This document shows positions 1-6,192 of a DNA stretch of 6,192 nt, piece after piece; positions within the stretch are counted from its first letter, which is position 1, and each line of letters begins with the position of its first letter. This DNA comes from an uncultured Gemmatimonadaceae bacterium (lineage in GTDB: Bacteria > Gemmatimonadota > Gemmatimonadetes > Gemmatimonadales > Gemmatimonadaceae). The position numbers and the translations under genes are program-made. Under the pieces are notes generated by a model. The model saw nothing but the letters and a program-made list of their open reading frames with translations. It ran no database searches and was not told the DNA's origin. Location of the stretch: contig CATPBD010000148.1 in the NCBI GenBank assembly GCA_955652265.1, forward strand, positions 1 through 6,192. Reading direction: 5' to 3'.

Positions 1-147
1 ACGTTCAACGCCAATCTGGATTTCGGCGGACGCGCGATCACTCGGATAACGCTCGACCCGAATGGTCGATTCCCGGATCGTGACCCCACTGACAACTCCT
101 GGCCGCGCGCGGCATCGGCGCCGGCGCGAACCGGCGGAGGGCGATAG
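1..147 (+). CDS. C-terminal fragment of a probable M1-type metallopeptidase (5' end outside window)
   Basis: Frame 1 is open from the window edge to a TAG at 145-147 and gives 48 residues. The core (ITRITLDPNGRFPDRDPTDN, then SW) resembles the closing beta-strand segment of secreted M1-family peptidases, which often end with a D-P-x-x-x-F-P-D-x-D-x-x-N-x-W pattern. A low-complexity Ala/Pro/Arg/Gly tail follows. No catalytic motif lies inside the window, so the family call rests only on this short tail and on the neighbouring peptidases. The stop is three bases before the ATG of the S9 peptidase, and that gene's ribosome binding site lies inside this gene's last codons. The two are therefore very likely cotranscribed and translationally coupled. 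Being coding is well supported; the family is a moderate-confidence inference. Confidence 0.55.
   Translation, partial: TFNANLDFGGRAITRITLDPNGRFPDRDPTDNSWPRAASAPARTGGGR
136..141 (+). promoter_or_regulatory. Ribosome binding site for the S9 peptidase gene
   Basis: GGAGGG lies nine bases before the ATG at 151, inside the last codons of the upstream gene. It supports the 151 start and coupled translation. Confidence 0.6.
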
Positions 148-150
148 CCC

Positions 151-2376
151 ATGCGAGCGGGCGCATTCCGCCTGAGCGTTGGTCTCGCACTATTCGCGGG
201 AACCAGCGGCTCGGCGCTATCACAACAGTCACCACGCGTTACAGCCGCTGATTACGCTCGGGCCGAGCGGTTTCTGCGAGACAATGTGCTGCCGCTGGTC
301 TCGGGAATCGGTGCGCAACCGTCATGGCTCGGCGGCGATCGCTTCTGGTATCGCGGCACCAGAATCGGCGGAGCCGATCTGATCGTCGTCGACCCGACGC
401 GTGCGCTGCGAAGTGTCTGCACTCCGGACACGGAGCGATGCGGTGCGGCGATCGACGATCGCGAAGCGGCTCGTGCGAGAGCGGAGTTTGCGCGAAGAGC
501 GGTACGGGCAGCACCGGAAATAGCCTCACCGGATGGGAAGCGCTCGGCGTTCATTCGCGCTTACAATCTTTGGGTTCGTGAAATCGCAACGGGGCGTGAG
601 ACTCAGCTCACTACCGACGGCGTCAAGGATTTTGGCTACGCGACGGACAACGCCGGCTGGATCCGTAGCGATCGCCCTATCCTTCTCTGGTCTCCGGACT
701 CGCGGAAGATCGCGACCTTTCAGCAGGACGAGCGCGGCGTGGGCGAGATGTATCTCGTCAACACCAAAGTTGGTCACGCCGATCTCGAAGCGTGGCATTA
801 TCCGCTGCCCGGCGACAGCATCATCACCACGATCCAGCGCATCATCATCGACGTCGACGCGCCGCGCGTGATCAGGCTGCAGATGCCGGCCGATCAGCAC
901 CGCTCGACGCTCTGCGATCACATCATTTGCCGCGGCGACGAAGGATGGACGGACGTCCAGTGGTATCCGGATGGCTCGCACGTCGCGTTCGTCTCGACCT
1001 CGCGGGATCACAAACGCGAAACGCTCCGGGTGGCCGACGCGGCCACCGGGACGATCAGAGATGTGTTTGGGGAAACCGTTCCGACGCAGTACGAGTCGGG
1101 AAACGGAATTGTGAACTGGCGGGTGCTGCCGGCCTCCAACGAAGTGATCTGGTTCTCCGAGCGCGACGATTGGGGCCAGCTCTATCTGTACGATCTCGCG
1201 ACCGGCCGTCTCAAGAGCAAGATCACGAGCGGAGAGGGCAACGTCGCCGAGCTGCTCCGCGTCGACGAGAAAGACCGCACTCTCTATTTCGTCGGTAACG
1301 CCAAGGAGCGCGGCCGCGATCCGTACTTCCGGCATTTCTACAAGATCCGAATGGATGGGAAGGGGCAAACTCTTCTCACACCAGAAGACGCGGACCACGA
1401 TGTCTCGCTGTCTCCAACGGGCAGTTACTTCGTGGATACCTACTCACGGCCCGATGTCCCGCAGACTTCGGTTCTGCGCGACTTGAATGGGAAAACCGTT
1501 CTCACGCTGGAGAAAGCGGACATCTCGCGCCTTCTCGCGACTGGGTGGAAACCGCCCAAGCCGATCACGGTCAAGGCCCGCGACGGCAAGACGGATCTCT
1601 ATGGCTTGCTTTACACACCGACGAATCTGGATTCGACCAGAAAGTATCCGATCGTCAATCACATTTACCCGGGCCCGCAGACCGGGAGCGTAGGCGGTCG
1701 TAGCTTCTCGCCGGCACGCGGAGATCAACAGGCGCTCGCCGAGCTCGGATTTGTGGTTGTCGAGATCGACGGGATGGGCACGCCGTGGAGATCAAAATCC
1801 TTTCACGACGCCTACTACGGGAAGATGGGCGACAACACCCTGCCCGATCAGGTCGCTGGTATGAAGGAGCTGGCGCGCCGGTATGCATGGATCGATCTCG
1901 ATCGCCCCGGAATCTATGGTCACTCTGGCGGCGGATTCGCCGCTGCTGACGCGATGTTCCGCTATCCCGATTTCTTCAAGGTTGGAATATCCGAAGCGGG
2001 GAATCACGATAACCGCGTTTACGAAGACGACTGGGGCGAGCGGTACCAGGGGCTTCTGGTGAGAACCCCGGACGGAAGTGACAACTACACTCCCGAAGCC
2101 AATCAGACCTACGCCAAGAATCTGAAAGGAAAGCTGCTGCTCGCGCACGGTACGATGGATAACAACGTCCCGCCGTACAACACGCTCCTCGTCGTGAACG
2201 AACTGATCAAGGCGAACAAGGATTTCGATCTCATCCTGCTGCCGAATCGCACGCACGGGTTCGGAAACGAGCCGTACATGGTTCGGCGCCGCTGGGATTA
2301 CTTCGTCAAGAACCTCCTCGGCGCCGAGCCTCCCAAGGAATATGAGATCAAGCCGCCGCAGCGGCGCACTCCCTGA
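151..2376 (+). CDS. Secreted S9-family (DPP IV-like) serine peptidase
   Basis: This 741-residue protein is a prolyl-oligopeptidase-clan enzyme that should cleave short peptides, perhaps after proline or alanine, in the periplasm or outside the cell. Residues 1-24 form a signal peptide with a hydrophobic core and likely cleavage after ALS (before QQ). Residues of about 110-440 form the DPP-IV beta-propeller, with repeated WSPD/WYPDG blade motifs. Residues of about 515-730 are the alpha/beta hydrolase. The nucleophile is Ser592 in GHSGGG, the acid Asp670 in HGTMDNNVPP and the base His702 in NRTHGFG, so the triad is complete and the length is normal. By-eye alignment shows that the DPP IV double-Glu segment, which grips the substrate N-terminus, is replaced by R172-S173-D174; strict dipeptidyl-peptidase activity is therefore uncertain. 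The only four cysteines sit in two close pairs (C90/C97 and C255/C260), possibly disulfides. The start is supported by GGAGGG nine bases upstream. The stop is TGA. Confidence 0.93.
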   Translation: MRAGAFRLSVGLALFAGTSGSALSQQSPRVTAADYARAERFLRDNVLPLVSGIGAQPSWLGGDRFWYRGTRIGGADLIVVDPTRALRSVCTPDTERCGAAIDDREAARARAEFARRAVRAAPEIASPDGKRSAFIRAYNLWVREIATGRETQLTTDGVKDFGYATDNAGWIRSDRPILLWSPDSRKIATFQQDERGVGEMYLVNTKVGHADLEAWHYPLPGDSIITTIQRIIIDVDAPRVIRLQMPADQHRSTLCDHIICRGDEGWTDVQWYPDGSHVAFVSTSRDHKRETLRVADAATGTIRDVFGETVPTQYESGNGIVNWRVLPASNEVIWFSERDDWGQLYLYDLATGRLKSKITSGEGNVAELLRVDEKDRTLYFVGNAKERGRDPYFRHFYKIRMDGKGQTLLTPEDADHDVSLSPTGSYFVDTYSRPDVPQTSVLRDLNGKTVLTLEKADISRLLATGWKPPKPITVKARDGKTDLYGLLYTPTNLDSTRKYPIVNHIYPGPQTGSVGGRSFSPARGDQQALAELGFVVVEIDGMGTPWRSKSFHDAYYGKMGDNTLPDQVAGMKELARRYAWIDLDRPGIYGHSGGGFAAADAMFRYPDFFKVGISEAGNHDNRVYEDDWGERYQGLLVRTPDGSDNYTPEANQTYAKNLKGKLLLAHGTMDNNVPPYNTLLVVNELIKANKDFDLILLPNRTHGFGNEPYMVRRRWDYFVKNLLGAEPPKEYEIKPPQRRTP

Positions 2377-2417
2377 CCCCCGACGTTGCGCGCACGCATC
2401 AACACGATAAGAGTCAA

Positions 2418-4115
2418 ATGAAAAGATCTGTTCTGCTCGCGATCATCGCCCTTGTTGCTGCTACTGGCGTGTCGCGCGGTCAGGCTGTGCCGCCCAACCC
2501 CCCGGTTTTCACCCACGCTGACACCATTCGCGGCTCCAACACTCCGGAGCGCGCCTGGTGGGACGCGGCATTTTACGATCTGCACGTCAAGGTTAATCCT
2601 GTCGACAGCAGCGTCGCCGGGTACAACGTGGTCACTTATCGCGTACTCAAGCCAGCGCGAGAGATGCAGATTGATCTTCAGCTTCCGCTCGTAGTGGACA
2701 GCATTGTTCAGGACGGCACGGAGCTGAGCGCCCGGCGCGATGGCAACGCGCTCTTCGTGAGGCTGATCACGCCGCAGCCGATCGGGGCGAAGAAACAGAT
2801 CTCGGTCTATTATCACGGCAAGCCGATCGTCGCGATCAGACCTCCCTGGGATGGCGGATTCATCTGGGCGCGGGACAGCCTCGCTCGCCAATGGATCGCT
2901 ACCGCGACTGAAGGCTTGGGCGCGAGCGCGTGGTGGCCCAACAAGGACATCTACTCGGACGAGCCCGACAGTCAGAGAATCGCGATCAGCGTTCCGGACT
3001 CGCTGATCGATGTGTCGAACGGGCGGCTACGCAGCACCACGCCGAATGCCGACGGCACCACTACTTACGAGTGGTTCGTCAGCAACCCCATCAACAACTA
3101 CGACGTCGCGGTGAACGCGGGCCACTACGCCCACTTCAGCGACATCTATCAGGGAGAGCGCGGCACGCTCACCCTCGATTTCTGGCCGCTCGACTACCAC
3201 CTCGACACCGCGAAAAAACAATTCCAGCAGGTGAAACCCATGCTGCAATGCTTCGAAAGCTGGTTCGGTCCGTTTCCGTGGTATGAGGATGGGTACAAGC
3301 TCGTCGAGACGCCGCACCTGGGAATGGAGCACCAGAGCGCGGTCGCGTACGGCAATCATTACCAGAATGGTTACCTAGGCCGCGACCGCTCCCGAACCGG
3401 ACATGGCTTGCTCTGGGACTTCATCATCATCCACGAGAGCGCGCACGAATGGTTTGGCAATAGCATCACCATGAAGGACGCCGCCGACATGTGGATCCAT
3501 GAGAGCTTCGCCACCTACGCCGAGGGGCTCTTCACCGAGTGCCAGCAGGGGAAAAAAGCGGGCACCGAGTATACGATCGGCCAGCGCAAGCTGATAAAGA
3601 ACGACGCGCCGATCATCGGCGTTTACGGAGTGAACCATGAAGGCTCCCTCGACATGTACGACAAGGGCGCGAACTTGCTGCACACCATCAGGCAGCTCGT
3701 GGACGATGATGCGCGGTGGAGAGGAATACTGCGTGGTCTCGGGAAGACCTTTTGGCACCAAACCGTGAGCAGCAAGCAGATCGAAGACTACATCAGCCGT
3801 CAGTCAGGCATGAATCTGAGCAAGGTGTTCGATCAGTACCTGCGCTCGACCAGGGTTCCGACGCTCGAGTACAAGCTCCAGGGGTCCAGGCTTTCCTATC
3901 GCTGGACCAATGTCGTCCGGGGCTTCGCGATGCCGGTCAAGGTGACGACGGCGCCAGGCAGATTCAACTGGATCAGGCCGACCGAAAAGTGGAAAACGAC
4001 GACCGTCAAACTAAACCGGCCTGAGGACTTTCACGTCGACGAGAACTTCTACGTCGTCGCGAAGGATCTCCTCAGGCCGGCGACCGACTCTACTACCGTC
4101 CGTAAAGCCCTGTAA
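2418..4115 (+). CDS. Secreted M1-family zinc aminopeptidase
   Basis: This 565-residue gluzincin removes N-terminal residues from peptides. Residues 1-23 are a signal peptide, probably cut after GQA. Residues of about 35-240 match the M1 N-terminal beta-domain and about 260-460 the thermolysin-like catalytic domain. Zinc ligands are His339 and His343 of HESAH plus Glu362 of WIHESFATYAE, 18 residues on. Glu340 is the catalytic base. Tyr414 in DMYDKGANLL fits the transition-state tyrosine. The exopeptidase GxMEN motif appears as GMEHQ at 302-306, keeping Glu304 but not the Asn. Only a short beta-rich tail (about 475-550) follows, and the large C-terminal helical domain of PepN-type enzymes is missing, so this is the short M1 form. 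The gene starts 41 bases after the S9 peptidase with a weak AAGAG four bases before the ATG, consistent with the same operon. Its last seven codons and TAA overlap the convergent PEBP gene by 23 bases. Confidence 0.93.
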   Translation: MKRSVLLAIIALVAATGVSRGQAVPPNPPVFTHADTIRGSNTPERAWWDAAFYDLHVKVNPVDSSVAGYNVVTYRVLKPAREMQIDLQLPLVVDSIVQDGTELSARRDGNALFVRLITPQPIGAKKQISVYYHGKPIVAIRPPWDGGFIWARDSLARQWIATATEGLGASAWWPNKDIYSDEPDSQRIAISVPDSLIDVSNGRLRSTTPNADGTTTYEWFVSNPINNYDVAVNAGHYAHFSDIYQGERGTLTLDFWPLDYHLDTAKKQFQQVKPMLQCFESWFGPFPWYEDGYKLVETPHLGMEHQSAVAYGNHYQNGYLGRDRSRTGHGLLWDFIIIHESAHEWFGNSITMKDAADMWIHESFATYAEGLFTECQQGKKAGTEYTIGQRKLIKNDAPIIGVYGVNHEGSLDMYDKGANLLHTIRQLVDDDARWRGILRGLGKTFWHQTVSSKQIEDYISRQSGMNLSKVFDQYLRSTRVPTLEYKLQGSRLSYRWTNVVRGFAMPVKVTTAPGRFNWIRPTEKWKTTTVKLNRPEDFHVDENFYVVAKDLLRPATDSTTVRKAL

Positions 4116-4710
4116 TCCGCGCGGTAGCGAGCTTGTTCGCGTTCAGGTTGAAGCCGACGAACGCCGAAGTTGCATTCCCGGGCATGTCCAGCTTGTCGGT
4201 CTTGAGCGCGAACACCGTGATGTGATAGTGGTGTGGCTTGTCGCCCACCGGCGGGCACGGTCCACCGTAACCCTTCGTTCCAAAATCAGTGGGACCCTCA
4301 ACGCTTCCGCTTGGAGCGTTGCGCCCATTTCCGGCGCCATCGGCGAGGGACGTCGTCGTAGCGGGAATGTTGTAAATGATCCAATGCCACCAGCCGCTGC
4401 CGGTCGGTGCGTCGGGATCGTACATGGTGACTGCGAACGACTTGGTACCCGCAGGCGCGTTCGACCACTGGAGCGCGGGCGACAGGTTCTGCCCGCTGCA
4501 GCCCATTCCGTTGTAAACGTGGGTCAACGCAATGCGGCCTTTGGAGTTCAGGTCGGGACTCTTCACGCCGAAACGACCTTTAGGCGCGGTCGCCGCCTTT
4601 GTCGTGGTCTTCGTCTTTCCCTTCGCCTGAGCGCCTGCGACCGATGCGATGCACAGCATCAAAGCCGTCAAAACGAGCGCGACCGATCGGGCCCGATGTG
4701 ATTTCAGCAT
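4093..4710 (-). CDS. Exported PEBP-family protein (YbhB/YbcL type)
   Basis: This 205-residue phosphatidylethanolamine-binding-protein homologue has a typical length for exported bacterial members. Residues 1-29 are a signal peptide (likely cut after AQA), followed by a Lys/Thr-rich linker (about 30-45) and the PEBP fold from about 47 to the end. Family motifs are clear: YDPDAPTGSGWWHWIIYNIP (97-116), YGGPCPP (148-154), PHHYHITVFAL (159-169) and the closing GLYGR. Asp98, Asp100, His109 and His161/His163 would line the anion-binding pocket. Bacterial members are small-ligand-binding proteins whose physiological role is mostly unknown, although the fold also includes serine-protease inhibitors. 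The frame stays open far upstream, but the start is fixed by AGGAG seven bases before this ATG, by the signal peptide and by the 32-base gap after the DUF1761 gene. It is the last gene of the leftward unit, and its 3' end overlaps the M1 gene. Confidence 0.93.
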   Translation of the reverse strand: MLKSHRARSVALVLTALMLCIASVAGAQAKGKTKTTTKAATAPKGRFGVKSPDLNSKGRIALTHVYNGMGCSGQNLSPALQWSNAPAGTKSFAVTMYDPDAPTGSGWWHWIIYNIPATTTSLADGAGNGRNAPSGSVEGPTDFGTKGYGGPCPPVGDKPHHYHITVFALKTDKLDMPGNATSAFVGFNLNANKLATARITGLYGR

Positions 4711-4715
4711 TATGT

Positions 4716-4724
4716 CTCTCCTCT
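4716..4724 (-). promoter_or_regulatory. Ribosome binding site for the PEBP gene
   Basis: On the minus strand AGAGGAGAG precedes the ATG at 4710, with AGGAG (4722-4718) spaced seven bases away. It decides the start in favour of the 205-residue protein rather than a longer in-frame extension. Confidence 0.75.
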
Positions 4725-4742
4725 GAATGACGGGAATTCCCT

Positions 4743-5174
4743 CTATCTCCACGCTGCGAGAATGAGTCCAGCGAGCATGAACGAAACGAGATTGTACATC
4801 GAGTCGATGAGCCACAGCTGCTTCGGCTTGAACGAAAATACTGCGGTGGCATAACTGGTCGGTGCGGCGAAGCCGAGCCAGGCCATGAACCCGAAGAAAG
4901 CGCCGTGCACCGCGCCAGTGGGCATGATGGAAGACATATGCGCCAGGATGTGCGCCATGACCAGGGCGATGATCAGCGCGCAGACGAACGCGCTGACGTA
5001 CATGAGTGGCCTGTTGGCTGCCGCCGCCTGAGCTCGCTCCTGCTCCTCGGTCCTTCCCTGAAGCGCGATCCATTTCCTGGCGAACAGAAACGGGGAGTAC
5101 CAGAGTCCGCCGAGTGCGAACATGACGATTGCCGCGACAAGAACTGCGAGGTAGTTGACCGCAGGGACAGGCAT
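4743..5174 (-). CDS. DUF1761-type four-helix integral membrane protein
   Basis: This 143-residue hydrophobic protein has four predicted membrane helices at about residues 5-26, 57-80, 88-113 and 118-142. A polar, charged loop rich in Glu/Gln/Ala (about 33-55) lies between the first two. The opening (PAVNYLAVLVAAIVMFALGG followed by LWYSPFLF) matches the hallmark start of the DUF1761 family, in which a V-N-x-x-A segment leads into G-x-x-W-Y-S-P. No biochemical function is established for this family, and the sequence shows no catalytic motif, so a small transporter or membrane accessory role would be a guess. The start is supported by GGAGGT six bases upstream. The gene lies 45 bases after the arginase-fold gene and 32 bases before the PEBP gene on the same strand, so all three are probably cotranscribed. 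Confidence 0.85.
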   Translation of the reverse strand: MPVPAVNYLAVLVAAIVMFALGGLWYSPFLFARKWIALQGRTEEQERAQAAAANRPLMYVSAFVCALIIALVMAHILAHMSSIMPTGAVHGAFFGFMAWLGFAAPTSYATAVFSFKPKQLWLIDSMYNLVSFMLAGLILAAWR

Positions 5175-5180
5175 TGCAGA

Positions 5181-5186
5181 ACCTCC
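5181..5186 (-). promoter_or_regulatory. Ribosome binding site for the DUF1761 gene
   Basis: GGAGGT on the minus strand ends six bases before the ATG at 5174, a near-ideal Shine-Dalgarno match that fixes the start. Confidence 0.75.
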
Positions 5187-5219
5187 GTCGGTTATGATGG
5201 CGGGTGAGCCTCGGAGAAT

Positions 5220-6071
5220 CTACGCTCGACCGGCGAGCCCCGCTGCGGTGCAAATCAGTCGAATCGCTGCCTTGGCTGCTGCGCCATTTGTATCCGCGCC
5301 GGGGTCGTACGCAGACAGGGTGACGGCGGCGATCTGCATCTCCTCATTGATTTGCGAGATCGCGTACTCGACATCCTCGATCGTCAGGCCGCCAGGAACC
5401 GCGAAGCTGTTCGCGGACGCGACTCCCGCGTCGAGCACATCGAGATCGAGGTGAACGTACATCTTCTCAGCGCGTTGCCCGATCGAATGGAGAGTCTGGG
5501 CCAGATCCGACCGCAGCTTGCGCGGCTCGATGATGTCGACGCCTGATTCATCGAGCAGTGCGCCTTCGAGCGAGTCAATGTCACGAGTGCCGATCAGGCA
5601 CACTCTGTCATCAGGGACTGGCTCGAACCCGGGTACCGTCGCCGCGAGCTGGGTCCAGCAGCGGCCGGTGATGATCGCGACGGCGGTTCCGTCCAGAAAT
5701 CCGCTGGTAGTGGTTTCCGGAGTATTGAAGTCGCCGTGCGCGTCGAACCAGGCGACGCCAGTTGATTCAGTGCCAAGACCAGCGAGGGTTCCTACCGCGG
5801 TGTTGCAATTCCCCGCGAGAACTATTGGAAGGCGGTTTGATTCTCTGGCGGCACGAACCTCAGTGGCAAGCATTCGCATCAGCTCGAAGCTCGTCTGAAT
5901 CTCGGCGCGCCACACGCCTTCGGGAATCTCCGCGATTTTCGTGTGAACGCGATGACCGGAATCGCGAAGTGCGCTCTCGAGGCCAGCGTCCAGGAGCGCC
6001 TCCGGGCCTGCTCCCATTCGGGCGCCACGATTGCCGGAGTCGTACGGAACAGCGAGGATCTGGATGTCCAC
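5220..6071 (-). CDS. Arginase/ureohydrolase-fold protein with divergent active site
   Basis: This 283-residue protein has normal length for the arginase-agmatinase-formiminoglutamase superfamily of dimanganese hydrolases. The N-terminal strand is IQILAVPYDSG (3-13). Metal motifs present are DAHGD (Asp110, His112, Asp114) and HLDLDVLD (Asp209, Asp211, Asp214). Three canonical positions look changed. The GGDHS-type strand reads GNCNT at 87-91, with Asn90 at the manganese-binding His. The loop matching arginase SGNLHG reads SGFLDG at 123-128, with Asp127 at the catalytic His. The guanidinium-binding Glu region reads SAYDP (253-257), with Ala254 at the Glu. Arginine or agmatine hydrolysis is therefore doubtful; a different amide substrate or a non-enzymatic role is possible. 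There is no signal peptide, so it is probably cytoplasmic. The start is GTG: a TAG lies four codons upstream in frame and no ATG fits. No Shine-Dalgarno is visible, so translation may depend on coupling to the msrA stop 12 bases upstream. Confidence 0.88.
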   Translation of the reverse strand: MDIQILAVPYDSGNRGARMGAGPEALLDAGLESALRDSGHRVHTKIAEIPEGVWRAEIQTSFELMRMLATEVRAARESNRLPIVLAGNCNTAVGTLAGLGTESTGVAWFDAHGDFNTPETTTSGFLDGTAVAIITGRCWTQLAATVPGFEPVPDDRVCLIGTRDIDSLEGALLDESGVDIIEPRKLRSDLAQTLHSIGQRAEKMYVHLDLDVLDAGVASANSFAVPGGLTIEDVEYAISQINEEMQIAAVTLSAYDPGADTNGAAAKAAIRLICTAAGLAGRA

Positions 6072-6083
6072 GCCGGAAAGCTA

Positions 6084-6192
6084 CTACTTGTAGATGTTCG
6101 GAAACTCTTTCTTCAGCGCCGCGACCTTTGGCTTGTCGTTGATGACGATGTAGAGCTGGTTCGGGTGCTGCTCCAGATAGTGCTGGTGGTAC
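6084..6192 (-). CDS. msrA: C-terminus of peptide-methionine (S)-S-oxide reductase (5' end outside window)
   Basis: The minus strand read from 6191 gives 35 residues (YHQHYLEQHPNQLYIVINDK, then PKVAALKKEFPNIYK) ending in two tandem TAG codons (6086-6084 and 6083-6081). This closely matches the end of MsrA proteins, where a conserved YHQ-x-YL segment leads into PYIVIND-x-PKV and a final FP-x-x-Y. MsrA reduces methionine-S-sulfoxide in proteins with thioredoxin. The catalytic GCFW motif lies outside the window. The tail lacks the resolving cysteines found near the C-terminus of E. coli MsrA, which suggests the form that ends without a cysteine tail. It is the first visible gene of the leftward unit and lies 12 bases upstream of the arginase-fold gene. 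Confidence 0.8.
   Translation of the reverse strand, partial: YHQHYLEQHPNQLYIVINDKPKVAALKKEFPNIYK

Noticed and set aside
526..1398. Long minus-strand open frame of 290 codons opposite the S9 peptidase.
   Set aside because: It mirrors the coding strand of a well-supported gene; such antisense frames are common in high-GC DNA, and its translation shows no recognisable domain.
2377..2417. GC-rich gap with a short TGCGCGCA palindrome, considered as a terminator or promoter.
   Set aside because: The palindrome has no loop, no T-run follows, and no convincing -35/-10 pair fits; it looks like a plain intra-operon spacer.
2298..2891. Minus-strand open frame spanning the junction between the S9 and M1 genes.
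   Set aside because: It lies opposite two confident genes, has no ribosome binding site that I can see, and its composition looks like a shadow of the M1 signal-peptide region.
4640..4710. Possible lipobox cysteine (LMLC, Cys20) in the PEBP signal peptide.
   Set aside because: The residue before Cys is Leu rather than Gly, Ala or Ser, and the hydrophobic stretch continues to a better AQA cleavage site.
5175..5219. Gap between the arginase-fold and DUF1761 genes, considered for a terminator hairpin.
   Set aside because: I see only the ribosome binding site and no stable inverted repeat followed by a T-run.
4711..5253. In-frame open extension upstream of the PEBP gene, giving a 386-residue reading frame.
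   Set aside because: It overlaps the DUF1761 gene in another frame, is arginine/histidine-rich without family resemblance, and the PEBP signal peptide and ribosome binding site lie at 4710-4724.

Overview
This window is gene-dense, high-GC bacterial chromosome with no RNA gene, mobile element, repeat array or CRISPR visible. Secreted S9 and M1 peptidases of this style, together with the codon usage, suggest a soil-type bacterium such as Gemmatimonadota, or less likely Acidobacteriota. That placement is an inference from family resemblance, not a demonstrated assignment.

The left two thirds (1-4115) read rightward and form a peptide-degradation cluster. It starts with the last 48 codons of a gene that looks like the C-terminus of an M1-type metallopeptidase. 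Three bases later comes a secreted DPP-IV-like serine peptidase (S9 family, 151-2376) with a complete Ser-Asp-His triad. After a 41-base gap comes a secreted M1 zinc aminopeptidase (2418-4115) with a complete HEXXH-X18-E site. Both full-length enzymes carry signal peptides, so they probably cooperate in trimming peptides in the periplasm or outside the cell.

The right third (4093-6192) reads leftward and looks like one transcription unit. In transcription order it holds: the C-terminus of a methionine-S-sulfoxide reductase (MsrA, running off the right edge), an arginase/ureohydrolase-fold protein starting at GTG, a four-helix DUF1761-type membrane protein, and an exported PEBP (YbhB/YbcL) protein. 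Gaps are 12, 45 and 32 bases.

The two units converge, and their last genes overlap by 23 bases at the 3' ends, leaving no room for an intergenic terminator. There is no gene-free stretch longer than about 50 bases.

The most unusual item is the arginase-fold protein. Its DAHxD and DxD metal motifs are intact, but the GGDHS-type histidine, the catalytic histidine of the SGNLHG loop and the guanidinium-binding glutamate all appear replaced. It therefore probably does not hydrolyse arginine or agmatine. I see no clear novel multi-gene system; the rest is ordinary, well-recognised gene content.
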